From Bacillota bacterium (GTDB lineage: Bacteria; Bacillota; Limnochordia; Limnochordales; ZCTH02-B6), in contig JACDOI010000006.1 of NCBI GenBank assembly GCA_017656145.1, positions 1-64,000 of the forward strand: a stretch of DNA of 64,000 nt. Reading direction: 5' to 3'. Both the position numbers and the translations under genes were made by a program. Within the stretch, counting starts at the first letter, position 1; each line of letters starts with the position of its first letter. Below are positions 59,968 to 64,000 of the stretch, in pieces. Below the pieces are notes generated by a model. It saw nothing but the letters and a program-made list of their open reading frames with translations, was not told the DNA's origin and did no database searches.

Positions 59968-61488
59968 TCATTGGCCGGCGCCGGTTTTCAAGGTTCGGCT
60001 GTTCCGGTAGCGCAAAACCGGCGGTCCCACAAGGGACAGGGCGGTGAGCAGCATCAAAATGATGGATAGCTCGCTCTGAAAGAACGTCCCATATCCTCCG
60101 ATGCGGATGGCCCGCAGGAAATTGCTTTCAATCATGGGGCCGAGAATGATGGCCAGCAACAGCGCGGGAACGGGGTAGTTGTACACCTTGCAGAGAGCTC
60201 CAAAGAGGCCGAAGACGATCATCAAGATGATGTCGAACGCGAAATACCGCCACGCATACGCGCCGAGGAACAGAAGCACCGCCACGATAGGCACGAGAAA
60301 GCGGGTCGGCACAAAGGCGACGGCTTGAAAATGGCGGGCCAAGGGAAGCCCGAACAGCATAATGAGCAAGCTGGCCAAAACGAGGGAGAACAAAATGGTG
60401 TACGCTTCCGTCTGGAAGTTGATGAAAAACCGCGGTCCGGGCCGCACGCCGTGGAGGAAGAGCGCCGCCAGCATGAGCGTTGTGGAAGAGCTGCCCGGCA
60501 GGCCTAGCGTCAACGTAGGAACGAGGGCTCCGCACGCCACGGCATTGTTGGCCGAATCGGTAGCCACCAGACCGTCCGGATGGCCCTTGCCGAACTTCTC
60601 GGGCGTCTTCGACCACTGTTTCGCTTGGGAGTAGGCTACAAAAGATCCGATGGCGGCGCCGGCGCCCGGGACAATTCCGATCATGGTGCCGATAACACTC
60701 GAGCGTAACAGGGTCGTCTTGTAGCGCAAGGCTTGTTTCATTCCGTCGACGACCTCGCGAAAGGAGCGGGCGCCGGGCGCCGCGGTTTGCGCGATTCGCG
60801 TTCGCTTCATCAAAAACAAAATCTCGGAGAAACCGAAGAGCCCGATCAATACCGGTATCATCGGAAGCCCGTCATACAGCTCCAAGATGCCAAACGTGCC
60901 CCGCGGAAATCCCTGCATGCTGTCCATGCCGACAAGCGAGATGAGCAGGCCAAAACAGGTGATCAGCAACCCCTTGAGCGTATCGTCGCCCGTCAACGAG
61001 CTGACGACGCTCAGCCCGAACACGCCGAGCATGAACATCTCCGCTGGCCCAAACTGCAAGGCGAAGGTGCCCAGGACCGGGGCAATGGCGATGGAGGTGA
61101 AGGCCCCAAATAGGGCGCCTACGGTAGACGCGGCGAACGACACCCCCAGTGCGAACGCGGCCCGGCCCTGCCTGGCCAGCGGGTACCCTTCAAGGCAAGT
61201 GGCCGACGTGCCCGGTGTGCCCGGAATGTTGATCAGAATGGCGGGTATGGAGCCGGCCGCCTGAGCCGAACAGTACAGGGCGGTCATGGCCACGATGGCG
61301 TCGGTCGGGTCCAGGAGCAACGTGAACGGGAGCAGGATAGCCATCAGGTTGGCGTCGTTGAACCCTGGGATGGCGCCGACGACGAATCCCATGCCGAATC
61401 CCGCGAGGAGCCAGAACAACGTGCCCAGATCGAACAGGTTGTGAAGACCGCCCAATATCGCTTGTGCGTCGTACAACTCACCATGCAC
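59968..61488 (-). CDS. tctA: Tripartite tricarboxylate transporter, large permease TctA
   Basis: A 506-residue permease with about 11-12 membrane helices. TctA signature: GAIPGFNDANLMAILLPFT (replacing the usual PGLxGxxG), PGTPGTSATCLEGYPLARQG (cited near 90-109) and GIVPGAGAAIGSFVAYSQAK. GTG 61488 with an AAGGGGG site. It works with TctB and TctC. Confidence 0.93.
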   Translation of the reverse strand: MHGELYDAQAILGGLHNLFDLGTLFWLLAGFGMGFVVGAIPGFNDANLMAILLPFTLLLDPTDAIVAMTALYCSAQAAGSIPAILINIPGTPGTSATCLEGYPLARQGRAAFALGVSFAASTVGALFGAFTSIAIAPVLGTFALQFGPAEMFMLGVFGLSVVSSLTGDDTLKGLLITCFGLLISLVGMDSMQGFPRGTFGILELYDGLPMIPVLIGLFGFSEILFLMKRTRIAQTAAPGARSFREVVDGMKQALRYKTTLLRSSVIGTMIGIVPGAGAAIGSFVAYSQAKQWSKTPEKFGKGHPDGLVATDSANNAVACGALVPTLTLGLPGSSSTTLMLAALFLHGVRPGPRFFINFQTEAYTILFSLVLASLLIMLFGLPLARHFQAVAFVPTRFLVPIVAVLLFLGAYAWRYFAFDIILMIVFGLFGALCKVYNYPVPALLLAIILGPMIESNFLRAIRIGGYGTFFQSELSIILMLLTALSLVGPPVLRYRNSRTLKTGAGQ

Positions 61489-61550
61489 CCCCTTGCAGAC
61501 CCAAGCTCCTCGCTGAGGATCGTTGGTCCTGCATCAGCTGACGGCTGCGA

Positions 61551-62039
61551 TTACAGCCACGGAACGGTCGGGACGTTCAACTGCACCAACTCGGTGACTG
61601 CGTACAAGGCGACCGCGGTGAGGGTCCCATAGACGATCGCCTGGGTCCAACGTAACCCGGAGTTGGGGAACGCCAGCCACAGAAACAGGAGATTGGCTAT
61701 GTGAAAACCGAGGCGCTGGAACGCCGCGTAATAGCCGAGGCAAAGCGCGACCAGACCGATTTCTCGCCGGTGCCGCTTCACCCACGCCGCGGCTTGTTCG
61801 GGCAACGAGCCCGAACGGGCGCCCGGAGCAGCTTGCGGCGTACGTCGATCGGCGGCGCGATCCGGCGCTTTCCTGCTTTCCCGCCAAACGACTGCCAGGC
61901 AGAGCGCTGCCAACAAGACGATCACGCCCAGCGGCACCAGCACGACGGTGCGGGCTTGCCCGCGCACTTGAAGCCAATACGCCATCGCCACGCCGAGGGT
62001 GAGGGCGGGTACGATCAACTCGTGCCAGCGACGACCCAT
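61551..62039 (-). CDS. tctB: Tripartite tricarboxylate transporter, small subunit TctB
   Basis: A 162-residue protein with four predicted membrane helices and a basic central loop (RESRKAPDRAADRR), matching TctB topology. Sequence identity in this family is low; its position between tctC and tctA supports the call. ATG 62039 follows GGAGG; GTG 62045 is possible. Confidence 0.85.
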   Translation of the reverse strand: MGRRWHELIVPALTLGVAMAYWLQVRGQARTVVLVPLGVIVLLAALCLAVVWRESRKAPDRAADRRTPQAAPGARSGSLPEQAAAWVKRHRREIGLVALCLGYYAAFQRLGFHIANLLFLWLAFPNSGLRWTQAIVYGTLTAVALYAVTELVQLNVPTVPWL

Positions 62040-62138
62040 GACCACCGACCTCCAACCTCGAAACTCCGCTCAAGCCGGCAACGGGCCGTGGGGGGCCCCG
62101 CCCGGCCCGGTCGCCGCCCCTGCCGTCCATGCCACGGA

Positions 62139-63173
62139 TCACATCATTTCGGCCAGGTCCCGCTCCATCGCGGGCCGGAACGCGGCGAGCAGCCTCAAGT
62201 AGTCCCTCACGAACTGCTCGCAGCTTTCTGGGCTGCGGTATTTGACGAACGGGGTCAGGTCTTGCTGATCGGCCAAGCGGCGGAACTCAGGCGTTTCCAT
62301 GGCGTCGCGAAGCGTGTTCACCAGTTTTTCGTACCGGTCGGGATAGCGGTCCCTCACGGCGCCGTGCACTTGAACCGCGTACGGTTCGACCAACGAGGGA
62401 AGATTCACGCCCAAAAGCTCATTGGCCGGTTCGGGTTGCCACAGGTGGGGGGCAGGGTTGCTATCTGTGAAAATGCCGATGGCCTTCGTCAGTTCGAATA
62501 CGTGCAAGGCCGACCAGTAAGGCGCCATGCAGGCGTCCACGTGACCGCCGGCCACCGCGTTGCGGGCCTCGGAGCCGCCCTGGAACGGCACGACCTTCAA
62601 ATTGGCGCCGGTGAGCTCCCGGAGGACGACCGTGGCGGCGTGCGCGGCAGACATGGGGCTTGACACGCTTACGGTCAGCGGCCGGTCGGAACTCATGCTA
62701 TCGTCGATGAACTGGTCGATGCGATCCCACTTCGCGTCCTTGTGTACCAGCAACACGTTGGGATCGTCGAAGTACGCGCCCACCCAGGCGATAGAGTCCA
62801 GGGAAAAGCCGGGATTTTGAAGCGCAAAGATCCAGGCGGTGTGGGGAATCGGCGTGAAGTGCACCGCGTGGCCGTCGGGGCGGGGATCGCTCATCATCCG
62901 CCGCAGCGCGACCAACGTCCCCGCTCCGGGAGCGTAGACGTAATTGAACGGGCGCGGTGCTCCCAAGGTCATCTCCCAGGCGGGTGTCACCACCCGGGCC
63001 GACCGGTCGGTCCCGCCTCCGGGGGAAAAGCCGATGATCACGTCCATCTGCCGGCTTGGAAACGGTTGACTCTGGGCGAACACCTTCGAAACAAAGCCGG
63101 GAACCAAAAGAGCACCGGCCGAAGCGCCGCCCAATCTCAAAAACTCCCGCCGATCAAACCTTCTCCTCTCCAC
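62139..63173 (-). CDS. tctC: Tripartite tricarboxylate transporter substrate-binding protein TctC
   Basis: A 344-residue binding protein. The signal DRREFLRLGG has a twin-arginine motif (Arg8-Arg9), implying Tat export of the folded protein. Then PFPSRQMDVIIGFSPGGGTDRSAR, a TctC (Bug) opening. GTG 63173 lies 6 bp after AAGGAGGG. It is the first gene of the operon and probably binds the carboxylate substrate. Confidence 0.92.
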   Translation of the reverse strand: MERRRFDRREFLRLGGASAGALLVPGFVSKVFAQSQPFPSRQMDVIIGFSPGGGTDRSARVVTPAWEMTLGAPRPFNYVYAPGAGTLVALRRMMSDPRPDGHAVHFTPIPHTAWIFALQNPGFSLDSIAWVGAYFDDPNVLLVHKDAKWDRIDQFIDDSMSSDRPLTVSVSSPMSAAHAATVVLRELTGANLKVVPFQGGSEARNAVAGGHVDACMAPYWSALHVFELTKAIGIFTDSNPAPHLWQPEPANELLGVNLPSLVEPYAVQVHGAVRDRYPDRYEKLVNTLRDAMETPEFRRLADQQDLTPFVKYRSPESCEQFVRDYLRLLAAFRPAMERDLAEMM

Positions 63174-63572
63174 TGCGGTCCCTCCTTGAAGCTCTATGTT
63201 TTAGGCAGCTCCATGCGATGAAGCCCCCAGCCGCACACGTGAAGCAGATGCCGGCCGACCCCCGTTCCCGAACGGTCGAAGGCGTTCCCCACTACCCGCG
63301 GTCCAGCCACGGACAAGTTTTGCGCCGATGGTGTGCCGACGCGGTATACCGAAATCATTAGACGCTGTGAGGATGTCTCCTTCGCCGAAGTCAAAAAAAT
63401 TCCAAGCCGGGAACTGGCTGGACTTCAGATGGATGCAGCGGCATTGCGCGTCGGGGCGAACTTGATCCCGAAAAAGAGGAACCGTCGATTGGAAAGAGAA
63501 AATTGTGGATCCTCGCATCCGCAGCGCCCCTTGATGGGAAACGAGGGGCGCCCGCGCAATAGGGGGATCGGG
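63174..63572. other. Divergent regulatory region between tctC and the CoA-transferase gene
   Basis: About 400 bp without a convincing gene. It holds the palindrome CGGTATACCG at 63342-63351, A-rich stretches near 63393-63399 and 63465-63500, and the tctC ribosome site. No sigma-A promoter with two good boxes was found on either strand. Confidence 0.5.
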
Positions 63573-64000
63573 TTGGCGGCGCCGCTTGAAGGTATAAGGG
63601 TCGTGGACGTGACGACCAACATCGCGGGCCCTACTCTGACCTGGATCTTGGCGGAGCTTGGGGCGGATGTCATCAAGATCGAGCGGCCCGGCGGTGATGA
63701 GGCGCGCGCCATGGGACCGCTGTGGAACGGCCACGGGGCATACTTTCTCGCCATCAACACCGGCAAGCGCTCGGCGGCTCTCGATCTCAAGGACGAACGG
63801 GTCCGGGGCTGGGTGCGGCGGCTTGTGGCCGGGGCTGACGTCTTCGTCGAGAACTTCCGCCGCGGCAAAGCCGAATCGCTCGGCCTCGGCTACGAGCAGC
63901 TGCGGCAGGTGCGGCCGGACTTGGTCTACTGCTCGGTATCCGCCTTCGGCGAGGAAGGACCCGACGCGGCCAAACCCGGGTACGATTCGATCTTGCAAGC
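63573..64000 (+). CDS. CaiB/BaiF (class III) CoA-transferase, partial
   Basis: The first 142 codons of a CoA-transferase cut by the window end. Read directly: LEGIRVVDVTTNIAGPTLTW, LAELGADVIKIERPGGDEAR, INTGKRSAALDLK, VFVENFRRGKAESLGLGYE and CSVSAFGEEGP, all class III signatures; PGYDSILQA contains the expected catalytic aspartate. It probably activates an acid as CoA thioester in the neighbouring pathway. TTG 63573 is 6 bp after AGGGGG. Confidence 0.9.
   Translation, partial: MAAPLEGIRVVDVTTNIAGPTLTWILAELGADVIKIERPGGDEARAMGPLWNGHGAYFLAINTGKRSAALDLKDERVRGWVRRLVAGADVFVENFRRGKAESLGLGYEQLRQVRPDLVYCSVSAFGEEGPDAAKPGYDSILQ

Noticed and set aside
63174..63572. Short open frames in the tctC/CoA-transferase gap
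   Set aside because: No ribosome site, no family resemblance and biased composition; treated as a regulatory region.
1..64000. tRNA, rRNA, CRISPR array, insertion sequence or prophage
   Set aside because: No cloverleaf, rRNA motifs, regular spacer repeats, transposase, integrase or terminal inverted repeats were recognised by eye on either strand.

Overview
The window looks like the origin-proximal part of the chromosome of a GC-rich, spore-forming member of the Bacillota. Limnochordia-, Symbiobacterium- or Thermaerobacter-like lineages are the best guess; the sequence alone does not fix the genus. Evidence: a DnaA-box region followed by rpmH-rnpA-yidD-yidC-jag; rsmG-noc-soj-spo0J with a perfect parS site and a perfect Noc-binding palindrome; sporulation genes (yyaC, a spore-type Lon protease, a SPOCS/LysM coat-type protein, dacF, L,D-transpeptidase); and Veg, YybS-like and MazG-like genes. 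Starts are often GTG or TTG with strong Shine-Dalgarno sequences.

Layout. 1-618: DnaA-box region. 619-2782: rpmH, rnpA, yidD, yidC, jag, closed by a terminator. 2895-7462: rsmG, noc, soj, spo0J and an unusual fusion of a PilZ-partner (YcgR N-terminal-like) domain to a FlhG/MinD-like ATPase. 7522-10787: yyaC, a TPR protein, an endonuclease III relative and a branched-chain aminotransferase. 10895-12917: sucCD. 12960-16285: peptide-type ABC transporter without ATPase genes. 16473-18035: aldehyde dehydrogenase. 18245-23629: glycine cleavage genes gcvT-H-PA-PB and pheA. 23580-26339: Cys-rich protein and a large membrane phosphatase-like protein. 26386-38434: translation and replication genes (rpsD, DUF951, rpsF-ssb-rpsR, mazG-like, yybS, rplI, lonC, aroE, aminotransferase, ddl, dnaD-like, replicative helicase). 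38463-42573: small ORF, 3D-domain protein, rsmA, ykuK-like, amidase-like protein, veg. 42755-50199: envelope/spore proteins (trypsin-like protein, degenerate GH18, SPOCS-LysM), an aldolase, L,D-transpeptidase, dacF. 50206-53530: ispE, GntR regulator, nucleotidyltransferase, purR.

53743-64000 is an accessory catabolic region. A DASS transporter and a GntR/FCD regulator face a seven-gene minus-strand operon (tctC-tctB-tctA-isochorismatase-nitrilase-SDR-mmgE/prpD), and a CaiB-type CoA-transferase starts divergently at the right edge. Together these suggest uptake and breakdown of an amide- or nitrile-containing carboxylic acid. The substrate is unknown.

The observations most worth following up are the PilZN-FlhG fusion beside the chromosome-segregation genes, the Noc/NBS/parS arrangement, the paired DnaA boxes, the membrane phosphatase-like protein, the envelope enzymes with missing catalytic residues, and the right-hand catabolic island. 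No CRISPR array, insertion sequence, rRNA or tRNA was recognised.
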